A DNA stretch of 8,005 nt, taken from the NCBI GenBank assembly GCA_030430515.1, contig JAUIKX010000157.1:1-8005 (forward strand), read 5' to 3'. Every line of letters starts with the position of its first letter. The first letter of the stretch is position 1. Position numbers and translations under genes: made by a program. The notes under the pieces were generated by a model. That model saw only the letters and a list, made by a program, of their open reading frames with translations, was not told the origin of the DNA and ran no database searches. Shown in pieces: positions 1 to 6,391 of the stretch. Source of the DNA: Gammaproteobacteria bacterium. Its GTDB lineage: Bacteria > Pseudomonadota > Gammaproteobacteria > Pseudomonadales > Azotimanducaceae.

Positions 1-81
1 GCCGAGGAGTGCTTTCTGATCTTCCATGAGACGCGCTGCCTGTGGAGTGCCAAAAATGGCAGATATCTGCCGGATGAGTGA
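1..81 (+). CDS. Possible 3' end of an unidentified upstream gene
   Basis: An open frame enters from the left edge and stops with TGA at 79-81, giving 26 C-terminal residues that end in NGRYLPDE. About 70% of its third codon positions are G or C, similar to the genes downstream, which mildly supports real coding. I do not recognise the family. A competing reading is a leftward gene starting with ATG at 27 (MEDQKALLG, running off the edge). That would make 28-188 a divergent intergenic region and would fit the palindromes there better. The window is too short to decide. Confidence 0.3.
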   Translation, partial: AEECFLIFHETRCLWSAKNGRYLPDE

Positions 82-169
82 CGAATATGTCGCAAAATCG
101 CCGCCTGGTCTACGCGAAACCCGCGATTTTTAAATCGCACGGCTTTCTTAATATAGCTAATAGTATTAA
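48..169. promoter_or_regulatory. Cluster of inverted repeats upstream of the sulfide genes
   Basis: Four inverted repeats lie close together. TGCCA at 48-52 pairs with TGGCA at 57-61. GGCAGATATCTGCC at 58-71 is a perfect 14-base palindrome. GCGATTT at 123-129 pairs with AAATCGC at 132-138 across two bases. TTAATA at 148-153 pairs with TATTAA at 164-169, and inside it TAATAGTATTA (158-168) is symmetric around one G. AT-rich dyads are typical operators of ArsR-family sulfide sensors such as BigR and SqrR. Which regulator binds here is inference. Confidence 0.45.
129..157 (+). promoter_or_regulatory. Candidate sigma-70 promoter for the sulfide operon
   Basis: TTTAAA at 129-134 (4 of 6 to the -35 consensus) and TATAGC at 152-157 (4 of 6 to the -10 consensus) are 17 bases apart. 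Transcription would start near 164, about 25 bases before the dioxygenase start. Both boxes overlap the inverted repeats at 123-138 and 148-169, so a bound repressor could block them. Other AT-rich hexamers nearby could serve instead. Confidence 0.35.
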
Positions 170-188
170 ACTTATTCCACAAAGAGAT

Positions 189-1058
189 ATGAAGATGACC
201 GTGCAAGTACATCCTTTTTTCGATCCGGCCACCTATACCTACTCATACGTCGTATCGGACGCAGCAAGCCGTCAGGCGCTCATTCTCGATTCTGTGTACG
301 ACTACGACCCGGCATCCGGGCGGGTCAGCACCAGCTCTGCTGATGCGGTGATCGAGTTCGTACGCAGCCACGACCTCGACGTGCGATGGATCCTCGAGAC
401 CCATGCACATGCAGATCACCTGTCTGCTGCCATCTATCTCCAGGAAGCCCTCGGAGGTACCACGGGAATCGGCAGCCGCATCACCGAGGTGCAGAGCGTC
501 TTTTCGGGTGTGTTCAATCTCGGTCCTGATTTCGTCAGCGACGGCGGCCAGTTCGACCGTTTGTTCGAAGATGGCGACAGCTTCGAGTTCGGTGAGCACA
601 CCGTGCGCATCATGCACACTCCGGGGCATACGCCGGCCTGTATCACCTATGTGGTCAATGGCTGCGCCTTCGTCGGCGACACTCTGTTCATGCCCGACTA
701 CGGCACCGCGCGCACCGACTTCCCGGGCGGCGATGCCGAAACGCTGTACAACTCCATTCAGAAAATTCTCGCCCTGCCGGAAGAGACCAAACTGTACATG
801 TGTCACGACTATCTGCCCGAGGGCCGCAACGAGTATCGCTGCGAAACCACTGTCGCTGCGGAAAAGCAGGGCAACGTGCACATCCACGACGGCATTTCGG
901 AAAAGGACTTCGTGGCGATCCGTGAGTCACGTGACGCTGACCTCGCCGCGCCCCGTCTGCTGCTTCCTTCTGTGCAGTTCAACATCCGGGGTGGCCGTTT
1001 CCCGGATGAAGAGTCGAACGGCACGGCGTACTTCAAAATTCCCGTGAGAAAGGTGTAA
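189..1058 (+). CDS. MBL-fold persulfide dioxygenase (ETHE1/Blh type)
   Basis: Metallo-beta-lactamase-fold non-heme iron enzyme expected to oxidise glutathione persulfide (or a similar persulfide) to sulfite in the cytoplasm. Counting from the ATG at 189 (289 residues), the THAHADH motif places H72, H74, D76 and H77. H147 lies in the TPGHTP motif, D164 in VGDTLF and H206 in MCHDY. By alignment to human ETHE1, H72, H147 and D164 are the iron ligands. The ARTDF motif (R175) also matches ETHE1. The insert with YDYDP near residues 37-41 and the longer length fit the bacterial subgroup that is fused to DUF442 in Blh proteins; here DUF442 is absent. The frame is open back to a GTG at 78, but that extension crosses promoter-like AT-rich DNA and has no family match, so 189 (or ATG 195) is preferred. 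TauE begins 3 bases downstream. The enzyme class is firm; the exact substrate is inferred. Confidence 0.9.
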   Translation: MKMTVQVHPFFDPATYTYSYVVSDAASRQALILDSVYDYDPASGRVSTSSADAVIEFVRSHDLDVRWILETHAHADHLSAAIYLQEALGGTTGIGSRITEVQSVFSGVFNLGPDFVSDGGQFDRLFEDGDSFEFGEHTVRIMHTPGHTPACITYVVNGCAFVGDTLFMPDYGTARTDFPGGDAETLYNSIQKILALPEETKLYMCHDYLPEGRNEYRCETTVAAEKQGNVHIHDGISEKDFVAIRESRDADLAAPRLLLPSVQFNIRGGRFPDEESNGTAYFKIPVRKV

Positions 1059-1061
1059 ACC

Positions 1062-1850
1062 ATGGCGGCGATGCTACTGGCATGGCCTGGCGCCATCGCG
1101 ATCGGTCTGAGTCTTGGGCTGCTGGGGTCCGGCGGCTCGATACTGACCGTGCCGGTACTTGTTTACCTGGTGGGTCAGGAAGAGAAAGTCGCCATCGCCG
1201 GTTCTCTAGCCGTGGTCGGCATGATTGCGCTGGCAGGCGCATTGCCTTACCTCAAAGATCGGCTGGTGCAGTGGCGCAGCGTTTGGTTGTTTGGTATCCC
1301 CGGCATGCTGGGCACCTATCTCGGCGCCTGGTCTTCGGTCTATGTCAGCGGCGCGGTTCAGCTCGTGGCGTTCGCTGTGGTCATGGTGCTCGCTTCCTAC
1401 TTCATGCTGCGCAAAACCTGCTCGGATGTAGATGCATCGAGAGAGGGCGCAGCCGTGCAGAGGCCCATGGCGAAGATAGCGCTCGAAGGGCTCGTGGTTG
1501 GTGTTGTTACTGGATTCGTTGGCGTTGGCGGCGGCTTTCTGGTCGTGCCGGCACTCGTACTTCTTGGCGGGCTCAGCATGCATCAGGCGGTTCCTACGAG
1601 CCTCGTGATCATCGCACTGAAGTCCGGCACTGGGTTCATCAAGTATCTGGATGTTCTGGAAAAGGAAAACCTGAGCCTGGACTGGATGGTCATCGGCGTC
1701 GTTACATCGCTCGGGATTCTCGGCAGTTTCGCCGGTAGTGCCCTGGCTGTGCGTTTGCCGCAGGACTCGCTCAGACGTTACTTCGGCTGGTTCCTCGTAG
1801 CGATGGGCGCATTTATTCTGTACCGCAGTGTGCCGGTACTGTTCGCATAG
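1062..1850 (+). CDS. TauE/SafE family sulfite/anion exporter
   Basis: A 262-residue inner-membrane protein, very hydrophobic, with about 8 membrane segments. It shows the internal duplication of the TauE/SafE (DUF81) family: GLLGSGGSILTVP at 19-31 and GFVGVGGGFLVVP at 151-163, each early in its half. The two halves are joined by a charged loop near residues 117-137. Members export sulfite, sulfoacetate or related anions. Placed between a persulfide dioxygenase and an SQR, removal of toxic sulfite made by the dioxygenase is the likely job, though that is inferred from context. The ATG at 1062 has a good ribosome site (AAGGTG at 1050-1055, 6 bases away) that overlaps the end of the dioxygenase gene, so the two are probably cotranscribed. 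Confidence 0.88.
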   Translation: MAAMLLAWPGAIAIGLSLGLLGSGGSILTVPVLVYLVGQEEKVAIAGSLAVVGMIALAGALPYLKDRLVQWRSVWLFGIPGMLGTYLGAWSSVYVSGAVQLVAFAVVMVLASYFMLRKTCSDVDASREGAAVQRPMAKIALEGLVVGVVTGFVGVGGGFLVVPALVLLGGLSMHQAVPTSLVIIALKSGTGFIKYLDVLEKENLSLDWMVIGVVTSLGILGSFAGSALAVRLPQDSLRRYFGWFLVAMGAFILYRSVPVLFA

Positions 1851-1864
1851 AGAGGCAGTAAAAC

Positions 1865-3499
1865 GTGGAAATCAAAAAGCTCACCGACCAGTTTGCAGTA
1901 TCGGCTCAGATCGAGGTGTCGGACGTTCCGGCGATTCGGGAGCAAGGCTATGGGGTTGTCATTAACAATCGTCCAGATGGTGAAGCGGACGATCAACCCG
2001 CCAGTGAGGCCATCCGTGAGGCTTGTGCGGCACATGGGCTCGAGTACTTCTATCTTCCTGTTGCTGCTGGCGGTTTCACCGAAACATTAGTCGCCGAGTT
2101 TCGAGACATTGTCGAGCAAGCCGATGTTCTCGTACTTGCCTTCTGTCGCACAGGCAATAGAAGTTCGATCTTCTGGGCGATGTCTAGTGCGCCTTCTCTT
2201 GGAGCTGACCGTGTTGGCGCAGCACTTGAGGCGCAGGGCATGCTCTCCGACAGCCTGCGCCAGACCCTGGGCCTTTCCGAGCAGAAAGCAGACGTTGATT
2301 ATGATGTGCTCATCGTCGGTGGTGGGGCCGGAGGCATTGCGACTGCCGCGAGCCTGCTCAAGCGTCGTCGAGACGCCCGTATCGCCATCGTCGAACCTCA
2401 GGATAAGCATTACTACCAGCCGGGCTTCACGCTCGTGGGTGGCGGTGTCTTCAAAGCCTCGGATACGGTCCGACCCATGGCACCGCTCATCCCGAAAGGT
2501 GTGGAATGGATCCGCGACGCGGTGAAGTCTTTTGCGCCCGAGAGCAACGCGCTGCTTACCGAAGGGGGCAAGCGCATCGGCTATCGCTATCTCGTGCTTT
2601 CGCCCGGCATCAAGCTCAACTGGTCTGCAATCGAAGGTCTCGAGGACACGCTGGGCAGGAACGGCGTAACGTCCAACTACAAATTCGAATGCGCGCCTTA
2701 CACCTGGGAGCTGGTCAGCCAGATGAAGGGCGGCCGCGCGGTTTTCACCCAGCCACCCATGCCCATCAAGTGCGCCGGAGCACCGCAGAAAGCCATGTAC
2801 CTGTCGTGCGATGCCTGGAAGGACGCTGGCGTTCTCGACGACATTCAGGTGGATTTCTACAACGCTGGCGGTGTGCTCTTCGGTGTGCCTGATTACGTGC
2901 CGGCTCTGGAGAAATACATCGCGAGCTATGGCGCCAACCTGCATTTTTTCAACAACCTGAAATCTGTTGATGGCGCGGCCAGGAAAGCAGTGTTCGAGAA
3001 TGTGCAGACCGGCGACACCCAGGAGGTCGAGTTCGATTTCATTCACGTCTGCCCGCCGCAGACCACGCCGGACTTCATAAAGGAAAGCGCCTTTGTAGAC
3101 GAAGCCGGCTGGATCGACGTAGACCAGGCTTCTCTCAGGCACAACCGGTTCGAAAACGTCTATGCGCTGGGTGATGCGATATCCGCGCCAAACGCGAAAA
3201 CCGCTGCAGCTGTGCGCAAGCAGGCGCCGGTTGTTGCGGAGAATTTATCCATGGCGTTCTCGGGCAATGGGCCGCAGGCTGAGTACGACGGCTACGGCTC
3301 CTGCCCTTTGACCGTCGAGAAGGGGCGGGTCGTGCTCGCTGAATTCGGCTACGGCGGTAAGCTGCAGCCGACCGTTCCGAGTTGGATCAACGATGGCACC
3401 AAGCCGACCCGGGCGGGATGGATGTTGAAAGCGAAGCTGCTGCCGCCGATCTACTACGATCTCATGCTCAAAGGTCGCGAATGGTTCGCCTCTCCCTGA
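1865..3499 (+). CDS. DUF442-sulfide:quinone oxidoreductase fusion protein
   Basis: A 544-residue two-domain protein. Residues 1-110 are a DUF442 (PF04273) phosphatase-like or sulfurtransferase-like domain, with the CX4R loop CRTGNRS at 94-100. From about 144 onward it is a flavoprotein: DYDVLIVGGGAGG (145-157) binds the FAD ADP moiety, HYYQPGFTLVGGG is at 182-194, and GDA at 436-438 is the second FAD contact. The catalytic cysteines match human SQOR: C303 in KCAGAPQKAMYL (human C201) and C480 in YDGYGSCPL (human C379). This makes it a type II SQR that oxidises sulfide, reduces quinone and passes sulfane sulfur to an acceptor. The C-terminal stretch 521-541 looks like the membrane-contacting helix. 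The DUF442 domain may take the persulfide sulfur, which is inference. Start is GTG with AGAGG at 1851-1855, 14 bases after the TauE stop. This architecture also occurs in other proteobacteria. Confidence 0.9.
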   Translation: MEIKKLTDQFAVSAQIEVSDVPAIREQGYGVVINNRPDGEADDQPASEAIREACAAHGLEYFYLPVAAGGFTETLVAEFRDIVEQADVLVLAFCRTGNRSSIFWAMSSAPSLGADRVGAALEAQGMLSDSLRQTLGLSEQKADVDYDVLIVGGGAGGIATAASLLKRRRDARIAIVEPQDKHYYQPGFTLVGGGVFKASDTVRPMAPLIPKGVEWIRDAVKSFAPESNALLTEGGKRIGYRYLVLSPGIKLNWSAIEGLEDTLGRNGVTSNYKFECAPYTWELVSQMKGGRAVFTQPPMPIKCAGAPQKAMYLSCDAWKDAGVLDDIQVDFYNAGGVLFGVPDYVPALEKYIASYGANLHFFNNLKSVDGAARKAVFENVQTGDTQEVEFDFIHVCPPQTTPDFIKESAFVDEAGWIDVDQASLRHNRFENVYALGDAISAPNAKTAAAVRKQAPVVAENLSMAFSGNGPQAEYDGYGSCPLTVEKGRVVLAEFGYGGKLQPTVPSWINDGTKPTRAGWMLKAKLLPPIYYDLMLKGREWFASP

Positions 3500-3500
3500 A

Positions 3501-3533
3501 TCATGCACAACAAAAGTTCATGAACAACAAAAG
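3501..3533 (+). repeat. 17-base tandem duplication before the DUF2970 gene
   Basis: TCATGCACAACAAAAG (3501-3516) and TCATGAACAACAAAAG (3518-3533) are identical except one base, with a period of 17. Each copy carries an ATG. The first opens a six-codon frame (MHNKSS) whose TGA at 3521-3523 overlaps the second ATG at 3520. The second ATG is in frame with the DUF2970 protein and would add 8 residues. Neither ATG has a clear ribosome site. Confidence 0.75.
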
Positions 3534-3543
3534 CGAGATATCC

Positions 3544-3741
3544 ATGTCTGAACAGAAACCGCTGACTTTCTGGGAGGTGCTCGGCAGCACGTTTGCAGCG
3601 CTGCTGGGGGTGCAGTCCCAGGCAAACAAAGTCAGAGACTTTACCCGTGGTAACGCAGTTCACTTCTTTCTCTCCGGCCTGATTTTCACGATCGCCCTTG
3701 TCGCCGGCTTCGTGCTTCTCGTTCAGGCTGTATTGCCATGA
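3544..3741 (+). CDS. DUF2970 family small membrane protein
   Basis: A 65-residue protein. The first 35 residues carry the family pattern: FWEVLGSTFAALLGVQSQ, then N and a conserved RDF (KVRDFTRGN). One membrane helix follows, LIFTIALVAGFVLLVQAVL, near the C terminus. This matches the DUF2970 family of gamma- and betaproteobacteria, whose function is unknown. The ATG at 3544 is chosen because AGCGAG lies about 7 bases before it. An in-frame ATG at 3520 would give 73 residues but has no ribosome site. The stop overlaps the next gene's start (ATGA at 3738-3741), which implies translational coupling and perhaps a physical or functional link between the two products. A role in sulfide metabolism is inferred only from position. 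Confidence 0.82.
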   Translation: MSEQKPLTFWEVLGSTFAALLGVQSQANKVRDFTRGNAVHFFLSGLIFTIALVAGFVLLVQAVLP

Positions 3742-4229
3742 AGTGGCTGCTGCTCGTTGCAGGCCTTTTGACGGCCTCGGTGGGTTGCGCTGAAGAGCAG
3801 GTTGCGCTGTCCAAATATCAGCATCGGGTCGACGATCAGGTGACTCTCGCGGGCCTGCTCAACGAGGCGGCTTACGACGAACTGGAGGCGATGGACGCCA
3901 CTATTGTCGACCTTCGCACTGCTGAAGAGGGTAACGACGTGGAGGCTCGCGCGCTGATCGCCCGTGGGCTGCGTTATGTGCACCTGCCGATGGGTGAAAA
4001 AAGCAACTTGCGGGACGATGCGCTCTTCCTCAACCAGATCATCTCGGCTCGGCCGGGCAAGCCGGTTGTGGTGCATTGCGCGTCCGCGAACCGCGCCTCT
4101 GTGCTCTGGGCGGCGGCTCAGCTCGAGAAGGGTGAGCCGTTGAAGGCGGTCATGCAGAGCGTAGATCCTGTGGCCACCAAAAAGCGCACGCGCATGATGA
4201 TCAAAAAGTATGCAGAAAATGTGCGCTAG
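3738..4229 (+). CDS. Exported DUF442 phosphatase-like/sulfurtransferase-like protein
   Basis: A 163-residue protein. It starts with a signal peptide: MKW, a hydrophobic core to about residue 13, then ASVGCAEE. Cleavage may be by signal peptidase I after A18. C17 could instead be a lipoprotein cysteine, but S at -3 is a poor lipobox, so periplasmic and lipidated forms are both possible. The mature part resembles DUF442 (PF04273): IVDLRTAEEG at 56-65, YVHLPMG at 80-86, and the active loop VVHCASANRAS at 111-121 with C114 and R119 (CX4R). The family is related to dual-specificity phosphatases, but members near sulfide genes are thought to handle sulfane sulfur. The second glycine seen in the CRTGNR loop of the SQR fusion is alanine here (CASANR). 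It is translationally coupled to the DUF2970 gene through a 4-base overlap. An exported sulfur-handling enzyme is the best guess. Confidence 0.75.
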   Translation: MKWLLLVAGLLTASVGCAEEQVALSKYQHRVDDQVTLAGLLNEAAYDELEAMDATIVDLRTAEEGNDVEARALIARGLRYVHLPMGEKSNLRDDALFLNQIISARPGKPVVVHCASANRASVLWAAAQLEKGEPLKAVMQSVDPVATKKRTRMMIKKYAENVR

Positions 4230-4342
4230 GCGGTAGAATTTTGCGTCTATCAGCGCCAATAGCCGAATAATTCACATAAAATCCCGTCGCGGGTGATCTA
4301 AAGTATCTGTAGGTCGATTATTTTTGCAGGTGCTTTAGTCAA
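4230..4342 (+). promoter_or_regulatory. AT-rich intergenic region, possible promoter
   Basis: This is the only sizeable gap inside the rightward gene series. It is much more AT-rich than its flanks and holds -10-like hexamers AATAAT (4266-4271) and TAAAAT (4277-4282), each 5 of 6 to consensus. I see no good -35 at proper distance. A small hairpin, CCCG-TCG-CGGG (4283-4293), lacks a T-run on the rightward side. The downstream gene may therefore have its own promoter, or the operon may simply read through. Confidence 0.3.
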
Positions 4343-4900
4343 ATGGTTCTCGAAGTTCTGCCGCACGCTGGTTTGCAGGGAAGTCTGAGCTATCTGCTTA
4401 CCGACCCGCGTACGAAGTGCTGTGCGGTGGTCGATCCGCTGCCTGATACGGCCGAAGCGCTGGCTTGCGGTATCACCAGCAACAATCTGATCTGTGAGTG
4501 GGTGCTGAGCACTGGTGATGCGCTGGAGGGCGGCAGCACGGCGCGTTCCTTCGCCGATCGCTTTCTCTGTCCGCGCACCGCTGGGCCGGCCGGCCGCGAT
4601 ACAGTGGATGCGCCACATCCTTTCGATGTGACATTCGAAGACGATCAACGCCTGACCATCGGTCATGCCAATGGGCGGGTGTGGGTTGGCGAGGGTTGCG
4701 CGAGCTATATTTTCGACGGTCTGATCGTCGCTGGCTGCCCCGTTGGCGTCATGTCCACAGCCGGACGCGTGGATACCCTCAAACGCCTGGGCGATGAGTG
4801 CTGCGTCATGCTGCACAAACCCCTGGATCCGGCGCACCCTTACGCCGGCTACCGGAGCTCGCTGGGCGAGCTCAAGCAGCTTGGCGCGATCATCGGCTGA
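4343..4900 (+). CDS. Degenerate ETHE1-like MBL-fold protein, cysteine-rich
   Basis: A 185-residue soluble protein with no signal peptide that aligns along its length with the persulfide dioxygenase at 189-1058. Residues 14-21 (SLSYLLTD) match SYVVSD, WVLSTGDALEG (53-63) matches WILETHAHADH, GCASYIFDGLIVAGC (118-132) matches ACITYVVNGCAFVGD, and MLHKPLDP (156-163) matches MCHDYLP. The metal motif is gone: the positions of H72, H74, D76 and H77 are G58, A60, E62 and G63; H147 is V115; D164 is C132. Only H158 remains. It has nine cysteines, including CC at 26-27 and CC at 153-154, against four in the dioxygenase. Iron-dependent catalysis is therefore unlikely. A sulfur-binding, regulatory or scaffold role is speculative. 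Start ATG 4343 has CAGGTG at 4327-4332, a somewhat distant ribosome site. The frame is intact with normal codon use, so it looks like a maintained gene and not a decaying one. Confidence 0.7.
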   Translation: MVLEVLPHAGLQGSLSYLLTDPRTKCCAVVDPLPDTAEALACGITSNNLICEWVLSTGDALEGGSTARSFADRFLCPRTAGPAGRDTVDAPHPFDVTFEDDQRLTIGHANGRVWVGEGCASYIFDGLIVAGCPVGVMSTAGRVDTLKRLGDECCVMLHKPLDPAHPYAGYRSSLGELKQLGAIIG

Positions 4901-4921
4901 GCGCTATGTTTCGGTGAGCTC

Positions 4922-6391
4922 CTAGACGCTGAAGGTGTTGTCCGCGGCTACCTTCACTTCGCGGCCGACATATTCCGCTTTCGTCATGTCTTCCATGAGG
5001 TCCGCTTCAGCGGTTTTCGCCCAGGTGCGCCTGCCATCAGGCGTGCGGACACCTGCGTAAGCAGAATCAAAGCCTTTAGCGCCGTACATCACCACGTAGC
5101 CTTCTATGCTGCCGCTGCCGACGTAGTCTTCAGCGAGTTCGCGGGTAGGTAGTGCGTCGACTTCGCTCTGTACGTCCTGATGCTTGAACGGTTGTGCCGG
5201 CGGCTCGGTGCTGTACACCCCGAACGCGTGCTTGGTCAGCATGCCGCCATTGGCCGTGATGAGGCCGCGTTTGCCGGGCTCGCTGCGCAGAATCTCAGCC
5301 ATGCGGGCGATTGAGTGCATTACGTAGTTGTTCAGGGGGCCGCCGTTGAAGGTCAGCCCGCCAGTGACGGTCAGCGGCCGGTCCTGGCTCAGACCGATCT
5401 CGTTTGCACCCACCTGCACAGCCACAGGAAAACAGCTGTAAACGTCTACGTGATCGATATCGCCGACGTTCATGTCCGCCAGTTCCAGGCAGCGAGGGCC
5501 GGCGATGCGGATCGCCGGAGACGAGTACAGATTGTCCCGGTTTGAAACCACATAGGTGTCGTGTGCATCGGTGCCGGCGTGTGGGTAGACCCATTTGTCT
5601 TCCGGGATACCCAGGCGTTTTGCCGCGGCGACGCTGGTGAGGATGAGCGCTGCGCCCATGTCGACACTGTTGTTGGAATTCATCAGCTTCGGGTAGGGGA
5701 AGCTGATGCCGCGGTTGCTCGGGCTGATGGTGCGGATCTCTTCGGCCGTTACGGGGTTGCGCAGCCAGGCGTGGGGGTTGCCTTCGGCCACCCGACTGAA
5801 GCCGGCCCAGAGTTCGGAGATGCGCTTCTGGTGCGCTTCGATGGCTTCACCGTTGTGAGCGCGCAGTGCCGTTTCGAAGATGGGGTACCACTGAATCGGC
5901 GCCATGATGCCGACCTTCTGCTCGAAGGGGTGGAACATGGGTTTGTCTTCGCCGATGAGCAGGTCCGGGGTGCCCGGAATGTCGCGCCACTCTGCGCGCA
6001 TGCCGGCTTTGCGTGCTTTGGCCTTTGAATTGCCGCACTCGGCACCGGTAATGAGGATGATCTCGTGCTTACCGGCCTGAATGTCCAGGCACGACTGGTT
6101 GACCGTGGTCTGCACGAAGTTGCCGCCGTATGGGGTCAGCGCAGTTTCTGCATTGGGTGTGCCCACGGCCTCTGCGACGACGCTGGCGGGGTTTTCATAG
6201 GGCCAGACGCCGCGAATGACGCGTACGGAGGTGGCCCTGGTCAGCAGATCCGCTGCGCCGGCATCTTCTGCGGCTGCTTTCAGCGCGTCCACCATCAGGT
6301 CTACGGGTTCCTTGGCATCGGGTGTGTATTCGGACAGTCGTTGCGACAGCTGAGCGATGCCCACAAGCACCGGCGTGGTAGCTTCTGACAT
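4922..6391 (-). CDS. TLP1-type thiolase-like acetyl-CoA acetyltransferase family protein
   Basis: A 489-residue thiolase-superfamily protein, longer than the usual 390-400 because of an extra C-terminal domain. C101 in VNQSCLDIQAG is the expected acyl-accepting cysteine. HVDVYSCFPVAVQ (314-326) sits where classical thiolases have NEAF. NGGPLNNY is at 349-356 and NGGMLTKHAFGVYST at 381-395, with H388 near the active site. Residues from about 425 (EGYVVMYG to the end) match the extra C-terminal domain of thiolase-like protein type 1. These proteins are thought to act on acyl-CoA in lipid or steroid metabolism, but substrates are poorly known. AAGGGAGA (complement of 6399-6406) is a strong ribosome site 8 bases before the ATG. 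It ends 21 bases from the convergent gene at 4343-4900 and diverges from the MFS gene. Confidence 0.85.
   Translation of the reverse strand: MSEATTPVLVGIAQLSQRLSEYTPDAKEPVDLMVDALKAAAEDAGAADLLTRATSVRVIRGVWPYENPASVVAEAVGTPNAETALTPYGGNFVQTTVNQSCLDIQAGKHEIILITGAECGNSKAKARKAGMRAEWRDIPGTPDLLIGEDKPMFHPFEQKVGIMAPIQWYPIFETALRAHNGEAIEAHQKRISELWAGFSRVAEGNPHAWLRNPVTAEEIRTISPSNRGISFPYPKLMNSNNSVDMGAALILTSVAAAKRLGIPEDKWVYPHAGTDAHDTYVVSNRDNLYSSPAIRIAGPRCLELADMNVGDIDHVDVYSCFPVAVQVGANEIGLSQDRPLTVTGGLTFNGGPLNNYVMHSIARMAEILRSEPGKRGLITANGGMLTKHAFGVYSTEPPAQPFKHQDVQSEVDALPTRELAEDYVGSGSIEGYVVMYGAKGFDSAYAGVRTPDGRRTWAKTAEADLMEDMTKAEYVGREVKVAADNTFSV

Noticed and set aside
57..71. Sigma-54 promoter (TGGCA followed by TGCC)
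   Set aside because: The GG and GC doublets are one base too close for the strict -24/-12 spacing; the segment is better explained as a palindrome.
436..438. GDA (residues 436-438 of the SQR fusion, bases about 3170-3178) as a lost catalytic cysteine, since human SQOR has GDC there
   Set aside because: Counting along the human protein puts catalytic C379 in the YTSCPL segment, which is conserved here as C480. The GDC cysteine is not the catalytic one. The listed coordinates are residue numbers.
243..887. Leftward 214-codon open frame opposite the dioxygenase
   Set aside because: It is antisense to a well-supported enzyme and has no recognisable motifs.
2087..3142. Long leftward open frame (351 codons) opposite the SQR fusion
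   Set aside because: It lies entirely antisense to a gene with clear catalytic motifs, and its translation shows no recognisable domain. High-GC coding DNA often leaves such open frames.
4283..4293. Rho-independent terminator after the exported DUF442 gene
   Set aside because: The stem is only 4 base pairs and no T-run follows in the rightward direction. A leftward T-rich tail exists but no leftward gene ends there.
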